A stretch of 64,000 bases of DNA from Neonectria sp. B-13. Taxonomy: Eukaryota > Ascomycota > Sordariomycetes > Hypocreales > Nectriaceae. Positions 44,277 to 55,128 of this stretch are shown one piece after another. Made by a program: the position numbers and the translations under genes. The DNA is taken from assembly GCA_002682825.1 (NCBI GenBank), contig NOKP01000044.1, forward strand, positions 63,291 through 127,290, in the 5' to 3' direction. Each line of letters starts with the position of its first letter. The first letter of the stretch is position 1. The notes below the pieces were generated by a model, which did not search any database, was not told the origin of the DNA, and was given only the letters and a program-made list of their open reading frames with translations.

Positions 44277-47200
44277 ATGCTCGACGATGACGATGACCTG
44301 GCGCAATCAATACAGCCGGTAACCATAGCAGGTGTTGCCGAGCTCTGTCTCAGCGCTTTTCAGCAATGCCTTCATTCGTCCACGCACCTTCACCCACGAG
44401 AATTCTCGTTAGTCGAGGATCAAATCGCACGCTTTTCCAGTTGGACGTCTGGTATCGGTGTGTTTGCTCGAGGCCGAGCCTCCATGGATCATCGCCTCAG
44501 AGAAGCATCCGAAGTTCGCGATGCCATTATTGACCTCCTCGAGACTCTCGCCGACAGCATCCAGGATGGTATGTCACCTCTTTATCCACCCTCTCAACGC
44601 GAAACTCGTTTCAAGACGCAAGAATCTGACTGCGCCTAGCTTTGTCTGTTCTACAAGATGGCATAGCTAGCCCTCAGCTTGGGGAACTTAAAGACCCCCC
44701 GACTGTCTCCACCAAGTCTCTGGAACTCTTCGTACGAGCTGTGGCAGATGACATCAGTCTGCTCTATAGGTTGACGAACACCATACGAAGGGCTGGCAAA
44801 GAATCACAGAACCTCAAAGCAGCGAAATCGTACCGCATTCGAGATTACGATGGGAATGATACGGAACCAATACTGGAGGAAGTATTTGCCAACTACATCT
44901 TGGGGCGATTTCCCAGCATCAGCAACGGCCTTCGAAAGCGCCTCGCTTCCTCGATGGTCTTACGACGGAGGAGAATTATTTATAGGAGGTCTCGTTATGG
45001 AACCTCCCCTATCAAGCCCATCAAGACCATACGCCAGCCGAAGCTCGATCTTCCAAAATCTGAGCAACAGCTTGTTGTTCCTTTCCAAGAACTGAACAAC
45101 CCTGCTATGACCTGCACTGACATGGACTCTGCACCGGCAAAGAGCAGCGTGCAGTCTGTAGCAGTCACTGCCACTACTTTAGCTGCCGAAGATTACAACC
45201 GGGCTTCGTCACCGTCTGTAATTTCAGCCACCAGGACAATTGCCCTTGGCAATCATGATGAGCTCACCTTTCCACCTCCCCCCAACGGTTCCATCAGAAG
45301 AAGATTCAAAGTACTCAAAAAGCTCCTGCTGGAACTTGATTCATTCAGAACAAGTTTCCAAGCACTCGTTAACAATCCACCGGAACGCTGTCCAAGTACA
45401 AGCGCAGAATTTAATGAATTGAAAGAAGCCCAAAAGTTAGAGGAGAATGAGCATCTCATGGCATTGATAGCCATTGCCAATGAAAACACCTTCCAAGCCT
45501 TTTTCAAACCTCCTACCTTTGGTCTCGAGAGAACCCTCCAAGCAAGCCTGGATGAGGCTTGGGACCACTGCAATAAGGCAGTAGCCGAGGTGACATGTCC
45601 GTTCTGCCTCTATGCCCTCCCCAGTGTCTCCGTGGGCGACGAAAAGAAATGGAAGTAAGTGAAAACTGTCCCCGGGATCACAGACCGACAGGTCTCCACG
45701 TCTAATGCACATAGACGCATGCTAACGACGACTCGATGTCCAGGGCCCATGTCATGAGTGACCTTGATGCATATACATGTCTGTTTGACGAATGCAACAA
45801 GCCTGAAGAACTATACAGTCATAGCAGTGACTGGCTAAAGCACATGCGCGTGCATACCTTGCGCTGGCGCTGCAACTCAAAATCCCACGACACCGTTGTT
45901 TTCCTTGAAGAGGAGCAGTACCTGGCCCACATGAGGGAAGCTCACGCAGCTTCTTTCACAGAGCCCCAGCTCCGAGTGCTCGCCGAGAGAAATGGCCGGC
46001 CGGTCGGCCCCATGTTTGAACTATGCCCCATCTGCGGCACCGACGAGGTTACAACGAACCTAGAAGAGCATATTGTAGGTCATTTGCGGCTTCTTGCACT
46101 ACGATCTCTCCCGCTTTATGAAGACGAAGGGTCAGACATTTCGGGTGACGACAACGGATCCTCAGGTACTTCCAAGCCTGCCAGCAGAACAACGATCAAT
46201 GACGACCCTGAACGGTACACAAGGCCTACCTTCCAAGATCCTGGTGATGATTTGGACAGCGATCAGGTTCCTTGGGAATCAGACCCATCGTGGGACGCCC
46301 TAGGGGGGGATAGGATACCGCCACAGCATTGGAGGCAAATTCAATGGCGTTTCGTTACCAAAGCTGGCGATATGCAGCTTAAAAGTCCTGAAAATGACCC
46401 GATAGTTCAGTCAATGCTCGAATACGCTTTTGCAAAAGCCGGCCGAAACACGACACCGTCAGGCCAGCCGGACGACAATGCCTCCGGAAGTGACTCGCGA
46501 CCTAGACTTTCAAACGTCTTTTGCGAAGCATGCGAAGAGTACCCGGAGGGGTTTCAAGGTCACCAGGAATTACTCCGTCACAAAAAGGCCAGACATGATT
46601 TGTCTTTGCTGGCATCGGTATACGTCTGCATTGACCCTGCAGTATCTGGCGACAAGCCCAAGATAACTTCCAAGCTCTCTCTAGATCGCTGCGGTGATTG
46701 TGCTAGTCAAAAGAAGTACCTGAGCCGGGATGATGCTTTCGCCCATCTCCGCCGCGTGCACTTTTCAGGGAGTTCTGGGGGCGAAGGGGATGAGCCTAAT
46801 GAATATCCTTTGCCGTCGGACAGCGATCTCGATGAGTGGTACGAGGTCGGCGTTCGTATGACCGATTCTACGGACGATGAAAGAGCCGATATAGAGCTCG
46901 CAGAAGAATGGGGTTTTCAACATATCGCAGAGGCCAATGCCATGAAAAGGGACGGAGGGGGCGAGGACAACCCCAGTTACGCCACAGCGGCGGGCTCGGA
47001 AGCTATCAGCAACATCCACGCAGGAAAGGGAAAAGAGCACCTTTTCAGCGCTGGCTCGAGCTTCATTCCTTGTCAGGCTATTCCTGACAGGGGCACCGAG
47101 AAGTCGAGGTCTAGATCTCCCCCACCGTCACGACAAGTTAGCTTCTTCAAAAAGCAGGAAGACGTGACGATACGCCTGGCCCAAGCACTCAAAGGCAATC

Positions 47201-48267
47201 GTGATCCAAACACAGCGGTGTTGATAGAGATCTTGCCAAATCTGAGCCACGAGCAGGTGATGGAGCTGCGCATCGACTACAACCGGTTGGTCAAGACAGG
47301 GCCTGAACGCAAGGGCGTCAACGTCGCCAAGCACATCCGTGCGCGACTCAAAGACCAGGACGCACACTTGATGAGGGCATGCTATGCAACAGCGTTGGGG
47401 CAGTGGGGAAGCGAGGCTTTCTGGACTACCTTCTGGTACCAGGGCGACAAAACCCGCCGCGAGCTGCTTATCGAAGCGCTGATGGGGCGCACCAACGACG
47501 AGATCGCTGCTATCAAGGATACATTCATTGACAAGAAGTACGAGGATAGTCTCGCCAAGGCTCTGGAAGCAGAGCTCGGGGACGACAAATTCAAGCGTGC
47601 CTTGTTGGAGATTCTCCTTGAGACCCGGATGGAGGATTATGGTGATTCCGGTCAGTTGCTTGTCGACAAGCATCTCGCCGAGGAGGACACCGGTCTTCTC
47701 TATAGCGCTGTGCGTGCTAGGAAAGGAGGCGAGACAGTAATGCTAGGCATTGTTACGAAACGGAGCGAGTCGCACATTCGAGAAATTTTGAAATTGTATG
47801 AGGCCAGGTACAGGGCGAACTTTGCAAGGGACGCCTTGAAGAACAGTGGCAATCTGGTCGTAAGTATCTCCATCCTGCGTTAAATCCCATTCATCTCCGC
47901 CAGAACAAGATGTAGTTGCTAACATTAATAGGGCGAGATCATTGCTCACATCCTCAATGGCGTGATTAACAGACCAGTCCGCGACGCCTTGCTTCTTCAT
48001 CACGCCGTCACAGCGTCCCGTAAGGATCCTCTACGTCGTGACCTGCTTACGTCGCGCCTAGCACGCTACCACTGGGACCTATCGCACATGGCAGCCGTCA
48101 AAGAGGCGTACTTTCAGCGATACGGGATAGGTCTACTAGACTCTGTCAAAGAAAGTACGACTGGCGAATGGGGTATCTTCTGCCAAGGACTGTGCCAATG
48201 CGGTGATGAAGAGGAAGATGAGGCAGAGGCTCACGAAGGGAAGCCAGGGATAGATGAAGAAGTGTGA
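44277..48267 (+). CDS. C2H2 zinc-finger protein fused to a four-repeat annexin core
   Basis: Exons are 44277-44568, 44640-45654, 45744-47859 and 47932-48267, all in phase, giving 1252 aa. Residues 1-430 are a helical N-terminal region seen in many fungal C2H2/STAND-associated proteins. Four Cys/His finger-like units follow: CLFDECN...HMRVH (about 449), CPICGTDEV...HIVGH (about 529), CEACEEY...HKKARH (about 696) and CGDCASQ...HLRRVH (about 751). From about residue 905 four annexin repeats can be aligned, for example RRELLIEALMGRTNDEIAAI and the repeat 3 segment SHIREILKLYEARYRANFA, ending near 1235. The type II calcium loop GxGT is degenerate (GDKT in repeat 2), so calcium binding may be weak. 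Annexin cores bind acidic membranes; a C2H2 fusion is unusual. It is divergent from the S8 protease gene. The C-terminus is acidic. Confidence 0.85.
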
Positions 48268-49119
48268 GACGTGGACGTAGAGGAAGAGCTACGTAGCAAA
48301 GCTAAATTAGAAAAGCAAACTTGATTGTTTATTTTATTTTCGAGTATGTTACTGCCGAACGAGACTTTGAATGAGATTAAACCGAATTTTATTTACAAAC
48401 GATCACTGGATCACTATTACCCACCAGTTCGACTCATTCAAACACTAAGCTCTCCCCCTTCGCTCCACAGTAACACAAGTCATTATTTCTAGATAGCATA
48501 AACAATAAAGGAGTGGGTTAGGCTAGTAAGAAGCATTCTCAAGAGTAATGATCACCAAGTGAATGTCCTGCTGAAGGTTCCCCGTTCGCGGCATTTCTTT
48601 GCCAAGAATCGGACCCAAGTTCCCCTATATAAATGATCGTAGTTAGATTCGACCGGAGTTGAGCTTTCTGCCTTTCTTTTCTCTTTTCTGTTTCTTGCCG
48701 TCAGTTTTATTAGCCTTGCGATCGGGAGTCTCATGAAACAAGAGTTGCTGGGGTTGCGACTACTCTCAATTTGATGCTGGTGACCAACATGGCTATAAAG
48801 GATTCCCATGTGGTTAAATATAACTATCAGAGCTTCAAGGGCTTCTCTCATTTTAGTGTTGCCAGTTGTCAACACCAGATTTAAGCTGATGAGGAATTTG
48901 CAGATGCTGCAAATGATAGCAGTAGCTTAAAAAGTAATATTGCTATTAAACATTCCAGCAATAAATTATATAACTATAGCTAGTAAAGTGATAATAGGCA
49001 TATGTATCTAAAGTATTAAGCTAAAATAGCTAATTCATTTAGATTCAGGATTGTTTAAAGCTATAGTTAACTTTCAGTCTAGCTTTAATAAAGAAGAAGA
49101 TAAGAAGAAGAATAAAAGC
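48268..49119. other. intergenic, becoming strongly AT rich
   Basis: No gene. From about 48890 onwards the base composition drops to a low-GC tract (many TA steps, purine-rich GAA runs at 49093-49118), consistent with repeat-induced point mutation of an old repeat. Confidence 0.6.
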
Positions 49120-49256
49120 GTATAATAATGTGAGATTTATGAACCATTATTAAAGTATATACTCTATAGCTTCGTTTAAGTTTAATGAGTAATTATACTA
49201 AAAATATTTAATATTGTATTAGCCATATCAGCCCGCGCTAGCTCAGTGTGTCTTCC
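49120..49256 (+). repeat. AT-rich (RIP-like) copy of a dispersed repeat
   Basis: Aligns in the same orientation with 54526-54655. In the core 36 bp (GAGATTTATGAACC.. here, GAGACTTGTGGACC.. there) seven of nine differences are C-to-T or G-to-A with this copy as the mutated one. Both copies end with a shared CTCAG-TGTGTCTTCC segment. The direction of change fits repeat-induced point mutation. The element type is unknown. Confidence 0.6.
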
Positions 49257-49283
49257 ATCGCCTCGAGAGGGAAAGCAAGTCTA

Positions 49284-49353
49284 TAAAAGTGCTGTGTCCC
49301 TCGTGATTATATGTCTCACTTTTGACTTTGCTGGTCCAGTTGCGATTGCACTG
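49284..49353 (-). pseudogene. fragment of the S8 protease gene
   Basis: About 70 bp matching, at roughly 80 percent by eye, the plus-strand sequence 41423-41492. That segment codes (minus strand) for the part around the catalytic His of the subtilisin domain. It includes the identical blocks TGTCCCTCGTGAT and CTTTGCTGGTCCAGTTGCG-like sequence. No flanking coding sequence remains. It points to a former second copy of the protease gene in this island. Confidence 0.65.
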
Positions 49354-49720
49354 CTGCATCAACTTAATCCAAACACAGCGTTAAGCGGCTAAGGTTGCCT
49401 GTTCGTTATATGAAAAGCTGAGCTGAAAGTGGGAAATTCAGTTTAAGTCAAGATCATGTTTACCTTACGTCTGGCAAAGGAGGAGAGCGAGCAATATATT
49501 AAACACACAGAACAGCGTTAGTTCTATGGCGTGGGCTTCAAGTCCAAGTCTCTCAACATAGCAAGCGTCCTGCGGCTATATTTGCTTATAATAACAACGA
49601 AAAATAGTAGAAATAAAACAGGCAAAGATTAAAATTCACGAAATTGAATGAGCATATAGGAAGTGCCTGCAAACGTAACTAGCCTCAGAGTTTCCCAAAT
49701 CGATGACAAAGCAGAGTCTT
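49354..49720. other. intergenic, no gene seen
   Basis: About 370 bp, mixed composition, an AT-rich patch at 49575-49660. Nothing supportable. Confidence 0.5.
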
Positions 49721-50790
49721 CTAACACTCTGAGGGCTCCTCATGCGTCCCATGCGCACTCAACGCTGGCCGTGCCTCTTTCTGTGGATGTTGCTTGTCAA
49801 TGTGACGCTTGCGATTATCATTTCGGGTGAAAGTCACATCGCAGTCAAAATAAGGGCACTCTCCCCCCTTGGGAGGGATCTCGTTAATCGGGTTGTCTGC
49901 GAAGGACTTGTGTTCGAGGCGGACGTGGCGAAACATCAAATCATTCCATTCAAAAAGCTCACCGCAGCCTGCTCTACAAGGAACAAAAGGTTCATGCTTG
50001 CGATAATGTTTACTAAGGAAGAGTCGTTAGTTTACTTCTTCCGTTGAAATCTAATTGATCGGCTAAATGAAGTCTTGCAACGCTTCACGGTAAAGGAAAA
50101 TGAGTATACTAACTGGAGCTCTGTAGGCCTCGGGAAGATCTCGCTGCAGCCATCCCACGTGCATTTGACGGGTTCCATTCGCTTATTCTCCTTAGAGGAA
50201 TGCCTCTTGGTCTTCGGCTTGGACTTTGAAACCGATCCCGATCTTTTGCTTGAATTTGAATCCGAATTGGAAGCAGGGGATTTTCCCTTCCGTTCAGAGT
50301 GGCTGATGAGGGGGGAAGTGTTTCTATGCCCCAGCGGAGGATGAATGGGCAACTGTAGATTTGTGTCGTATGAGGAATAATGCCCTTGAGTAAAGTTCAT
50401 GGAAAGAGAAGAAAAGTGTGTGTTTTGATAAACATCAGACCCCAAATCCATACTATGTTGGGACCGCGTCAACGGACCTGCCTCTTGTCCGGATGGAGAG
50501 CCACTAGCACCCTATAGGTTCTGGGGCACATATCCGGGTGTATGAGGCGGTGGTCCATACGAGAATGAATTGGCTGCATATTCGTAATGTTCAGGACCGT
50601 ATACGTCTCCATGGAATGCGGGATCCTGGAGCATGAGCGGAGTCACGGTGCCGGCCATGGGTCCCTCTTCTGGTGGCCAAGCGATGTAGTGTCCCTCATC
50701 ATGAATGTTTTCGTTCATATTCAGACGAGACGGTGGAACCTCGTAGTCGTACCTCTCCCCCCAGACCTCCTCGCTGGCACCCTGTGACAT
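49721..50790 (-). CDS. C2H2 zinc-finger protein with three fingers
   Basis: Exons are 50561-50790, 50114-50503 and 49721-50012, giving 303 aa. The 101-nt intron 50013-50113 (GTTAGT..CCTTAG) is convincing because it completes finger 1, CTWDGCSEIFPRPTELHKHYRKH. Finger 2 is PCRAGCGELFEWNDLMFRHVRLEH and finger 3 CPYFDCDVTFTRNDNRKRHIDKQH. Before the fingers lies a basic nuclear-signal-like stretch (KSKPKTKRHSSKENKR). The N-terminal half is Tyr/Pro/Gly/His rich. Intron 1 (50504-50560, 57 nt, GTATGG..GCTAG) is less certain: the skipped segment is itself open and protein-like up to an in-frame TAG at 50512-50514. That TAG would otherwise end the protein. It is probably a nuclear DNA-binding protein; targets unknown. 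Confidence 0.75.
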
Positions 50791-52264
50791 GGCTGGGTCT
50801 GAGCGCTGGGCCTGAAAGCGGTTCCTTTGTGTGCCCTCTTAGAGTGTATGATGGATCCAATGCGTGTGATCCAGACAAGCTATTACACACGTGTAAGGCC
50901 CAAAACTCTGCCTGTAACAGTGTCCATGGAGGATAGCACTTACTTCTAATAAATGCCCATCAAGCGCTTCTGGTTGTATTGCGTCGTTCGCTTATCCTGT
51001 AGTTGAGAAGTAACTCTGGAGGTTCCGGTTTTAGTTGTCACTCCCAATTGCTATTAGCTGGTACATCGACCAAAGCACGATTCAGCAATGCTGACAATGT
51101 CAAGGACGCCAGATATGGCGTGTCAACGAGTCTGTGCAGTCTCGTGGAGTCTAAGGCTTACCGTGGATAGACAAGGACTTTCCGATTACGCTGCTCCGTT
51201 TCTTGTTTTGAGCAGCACAACCACGACGTGATTGTCGCTTGCCTAGTGAAGCAACGCAAGGATGAAGAAAGAGAAGGCTGGTAATGAAGATGGATTGAAC
51301 AATGTCAAGGAAGCGCTTTGAGGAACATTCGTCGGTTTACGGGAGCCTTAAATTGCCCATGAATATGGTGGGCTGCGTCTTCAACAGAAAGAAGATGCTG
51401 GAACCAAAGGCGCCACCGCGGCTCGCGATTGTTCCTAGACGTTCACATTGCTGGAACTTTTTGGTCCTCCATAAGCCGAATAACGAACCAGGGCTCGCCA
51501 GCGCATTTGCCTCGCGCGGGAGGAAACCATCATTTTGTCATGCATGATTGTCTCATTACTCATTCGTTGAGAGGGTTGAAACTGGGGCTGTGAACCCGCC
51601 GACAACCCGCCGGCTTATTGGCATGATGATATGCCGAGGCCAATAGTTCCGTCTTGACGCTTCCTTTGAGTTGTATCGAGACGGTAAGATGGTTTCCTCC
51701 CGCATTAGTTCAACCTCGGTCTAGATGTCGGGGCTCGGGGAAGATATTTGCCAGCCTGAGGATGGGTTGCATTGCAGATTAATCGTCCCGGACCAATACC
51801 AAGAACCCAGTGTCGATGAGGTCGACCTCCCGCATATCATCCGAAAGCGTCCTTGCGCAGTTCTTGTTTGCGCACAACGCGACGTCTGTGTCTGATCTTG
51901 CGCCAGAAATGGTGTCGGAGCGATCAAGCTACGCAAGCCGTCAGTATCTTGATTGTGCCTGATTGTCCGTCTAATATTACATGCAATCGAAGTCTATAAA
52001 TACCCTACAATGTTCCTGTATCATGACCCTTCTTTACAATAGCACAAGTCAAAGATTCAACCGACTTTCTTTACCTTTTTGACAGTACCGTCAAAGACAT
52101 CCCAAAACACGCACAACTCGAACCCTGTCTCTTTCGCAGGCAATTGCACAACGCAAAACCACCCAAGTTAGAACCCTTCCTCAAACCCGGTTGATTTCTA
52201 TTGCCTTTAGCTAGACGTCCTCTTGATATTAACTTACCTATCTTTGAATAGTTCTCTCGCAACT
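50791..52264. other. intergenic, promoter of the deaminase gene
   Basis: 1.47 kb between divergent genes. No supportable gene; the 81-codon frame at 51302-51547 has no domain. A good TATA element is at 51995-52002. Confidence 0.55.
51995..52002 (+). promoter_or_regulatory. TATA box upstream of the deaminase gene
   Basis: TATAAATA about 263 bp upstream of the ATG at 52265, followed by a CT/CA-rich leader. Assigned by position and match. Confidence 0.45.
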
Positions 52265-53983
52265 ATGGAGCCAGCCGATAGAATCATCGTTCCCGTCAAC
52301 CCTGCCCGCAACAAGGAGTTTTTCTTACCCATCATCCTTGAACATGCTCTTATCGAGGCTTGTCGAAAGAGACAGCCTAGTTTTGAACGAGCGGCCAACA
52401 ATGAGATCGACTCGCTTCTTACTCAGGAACAAGCTTTCCACTCTTTCGTCTACAAGCTAGCTCAAGTCTGTGACAATGAGCAGGGTGGGAACACCATCAC
52501 AGCCTTCACCGTCGTGAACGGCGCCGATGGCCCCGAATACGTCTTCGCCTCCAACCAGAGAACTGAGCAGCAGCTTAGGAAGACCAGAGAATTTGTGAAC
52601 AGTCTTCTCGAATACGTGGGAGCTAACCCTGACAACCTCAACTCTAAGCCTCTTCTCAAAAAGGTTCTTTGGCGCATCCTGCTCTGGAATATTCCCAGGG
52701 TAGGTGCTTACTTGGGTAACCTCGTCAAGGCGCTCTCTAGCTGCATTGCGGACTGCTTGAGACGACAAGGCAATAGTGGTATGTACCCCGGTGCTCCTGT
52801 ATTGGGTTTCGATGAAACATGACTTGGTTCTGACTAACTGAACGCTCCAGCGTCCTCTCTGGTTCGACAGTTGGAGGAACTCCAGAAAAAGGCCGAGTTC
52901 CCGAGGGACACCGAGTCCTCTGAGAACGCTTTGCCCAGATGTGAGTTGTAAATTGCAGATGTCTAAGAGTTGGCTTGTCAAGCTGAACCCACCACACTAA
53001 CGTCACTAGTTCTGAGTAACTGTGAGAGCTTTATCAAAGCGATTCACGCCAAAGCGAACACAGAACTTGACGATGCAATCCGGGACAGGGCCAGGGACGG
53101 AGAGATGTCCAACTCGGAGCCCTGGTGCGAGTTACGGCACTACCTTGGTCGCTTACATTCATACCGCCAGGCAGCTGAAATCATCATTAATGCCTCCAAA
53201 AGATGGCCTCTTCTTTTTGAAGGCTTCAAGATCGTCCCCATACCATCAAGTTCTCCGATGCAGAAGCCTATCGCCAAGTCTATGGAGATCACAGCCACGG
53301 ATGTCATGCGTCAGATAATGCCTGATCAAGACTTGACGACTTACGAGCCTTATATTGAGGACCTACAGAACTTCGACCTGGACCTGAATATCCGGTCGCA
53401 ACTCGCCAAGCGTGACTTCAGGCCAATCGTACATTGCGAAATTCTTGTCCACGACTACTTGCTCACTCACGATCTCACATCGCCCAGCGAATTTTGGAAT
53501 AATTGGAAATATATCGGCAGCAGCAAACGCACATGTCGCCTCTGTCAATACTATTTCAGCGCTCACACCGACAAGGTGGAGGTGAGGGCGTCGCATCAAA
53601 ACCTGTACCCCAAGTGGCGACTCCCAGACATCTACGAAGACCAGGGCCCTTGGGCTGTCGAACAACGCGACCAGATCATGACTGAGATCATTTACCATAT
53701 CCGCAGAGACGCCTTGACAACGCTGCAGGAGAAGCTGCCTCGAGGAAAGAGGCATGATTCCAACACGCAGTCAGGAATGCCCAAGCTGTTCGAAGGACAA
53801 TTCAGTGAGTCCACGAGTGTGAGCGGCATGACTTCTCGGCTCTCGAGAATGGCTGTGAGCGAGGGTAGGCCAACGGAAATTACCTCAGTTAAGGATGAGG
53901 ATGACAACTGGAGTATCGCTGGGGATCTTAACGGGTTGGCTGAGCTTGGCGAGCAGGGCGATGGTGGCATTGCGGTTGCTTGA
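52265..53983 (+). CDS. OTT_1508-like nucleic-acid deaminase family protein
   Basis: Exons are 52265-52778, 52851-52940 and 53010-53983; introns of 72 and 69 nt are in phase, giving 525 aa. The N-terminal 330 residues are helical without a recognised fold. The C-terminal domain has the zinc-dependent deaminase layout: an HxE motif in VHCEILVHDYL (His343, Glu345) and a CxxC motif in SSKRTCRLCQYYF (Cys377, Cys380), followed by VEVRASHQNLYPKW. This matches the fungal OTT_1508-like branch of the cytidine-deaminase superfamily, described with polymorphic toxin and immunity-type systems. Substrates of fungal members are unknown; DNA, RNA or nucleotide are all possible. The C-terminal 100 residues are Ser/Thr/Glu rich and probably disordered. 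No signal peptide. It lies in the same island as HET and protease genes. Confidence 0.85.
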
Positions 53984-54525
53984 CAAGTCATGAAAGCTGA
54001 AGGTACGGTACGAAGCTAAAGAGTTCAATTTGGAATTTTTGTTTCCCTCTCTTGGTAGCTTATGGATCTTCTAGTCTATTCTTGTGGTCAGATGCAGTCG
54101 CCTTTTTTCACTTTGGTGCGTGTGCGATATAGTGAGCTTCTGCAACATTTCCCGCTTTAATCTAAAGTCATGAAAATGACATATTGAAACTGCTGCTGGG
54201 CCATCAAATACATTCTTTTTTAGCTACCACGCCGTGTAGGAGACTAGGAAAGAAAACCAGTACACGAAAGGCGCATTGAATATCACCAAGCAACAAAGAC
54301 AGACAGAGAGCCTCGTCTTCATGGGGAAGTTCTGCTTGGCTCAAATTACTTCACCATTCCCACGTTCGAAACCGCAATGCAACTCTAATCAATGCGCATT
54401 CAATGCATAGGCCCAGCTAATAACAACGGAGTGACAGAGTGTCCCCAGCCGTCGTCTGCATTGCCTCCTCTGAAGCTGCAAGCAGAAGGCTCAGCGACAC
54501 GCCGTGGCGACGACGGGTTGCAGTG
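53984..54525. other. 3' region of the deaminase gene, no gene seen
   Basis: About 540 bp. Nothing supportable before the repeat that starts near 54526. Confidence 0.5.
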
Positions 54526-54655
54526 AGGAGAGACTTGTGGACCGTTATTGAAGCATGTAGTCTAGTCCAAGTTTAATTGGCAATTGTGCTGAAACAGCTG
54601 CTCTGCTGTTTGGCATTGCATCAGCTACATCGGCCCGCGCCAGCTCAGCGTGTCT
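54526..54655 (+). repeat. less mutated copy of the dispersed repeat
   Basis: Partner of 49120-49256, same orientation, about 5.4 kb away, with ordinary GC content. It contains GGCCCGCGCCAGCTCAGCG near its end, where the other copy has T or A at several C or G positions. Confidence 0.6.
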
Positions 54656-55128
54656 TCCAGAGTAACTTGTGCACTCGTCGTTATCTTTCCGAGGCCGTCA
54701 GCGTGTGGCTTGCAGGCTCTAGTCCGTGATTTCTAGTGACATCCCGCCGCCCATGCAGGACAGGGGTTAACTCCGAGACTACCACAGGACGCTGTTGCGC
54801 GCGTATCGTATCAGTAACCAGCGTAACTTGCTTGCTCCGTAGCGTCCAACGTAGGCTTCAGCTCTCCGTGTTATTCTCTTGTCAGCTTCCACCTGCATTA
54901 CCTCACTCGTCGAGGCTTCATTTACTCGGATAGATGATCAACGAGACACGATACGAGCTAAAAAGACCAGAAATCCTCGCCGCCGCCACGTGCCACTCAC
55001 CACACACACAACCGAGGCCCTAGACTGCGCGACCGAGCGCGCTTTCAAACTCTATCCTCCCATGTCCCGCAAATGAGAAAGACGCGGCTTCTGCCACCTT
55101 CACCACAAATCTCAAGCCTCAATTCACC
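54656..55128. other. promoter region of the transporter-like gene
   Basis: 473 bp. Two short plus-strand frames here lack domains. No clear TATA box. Confidence 0.5.

Noticed and set aside
47128..47673. 181-codon minus-strand frame within the annexin fusion gene
   Set aside because: Antisense of the annexin repeats; no domain and no start context.
49232..49256. tRNA-like A-box (TAGCTCAGTGTG) at the end of the repeat
   Set aside because: No B-box or cloverleaf downstream, and the GC-rich partner copy departs further from the A-box consensus; could at most be a SINE remnant.
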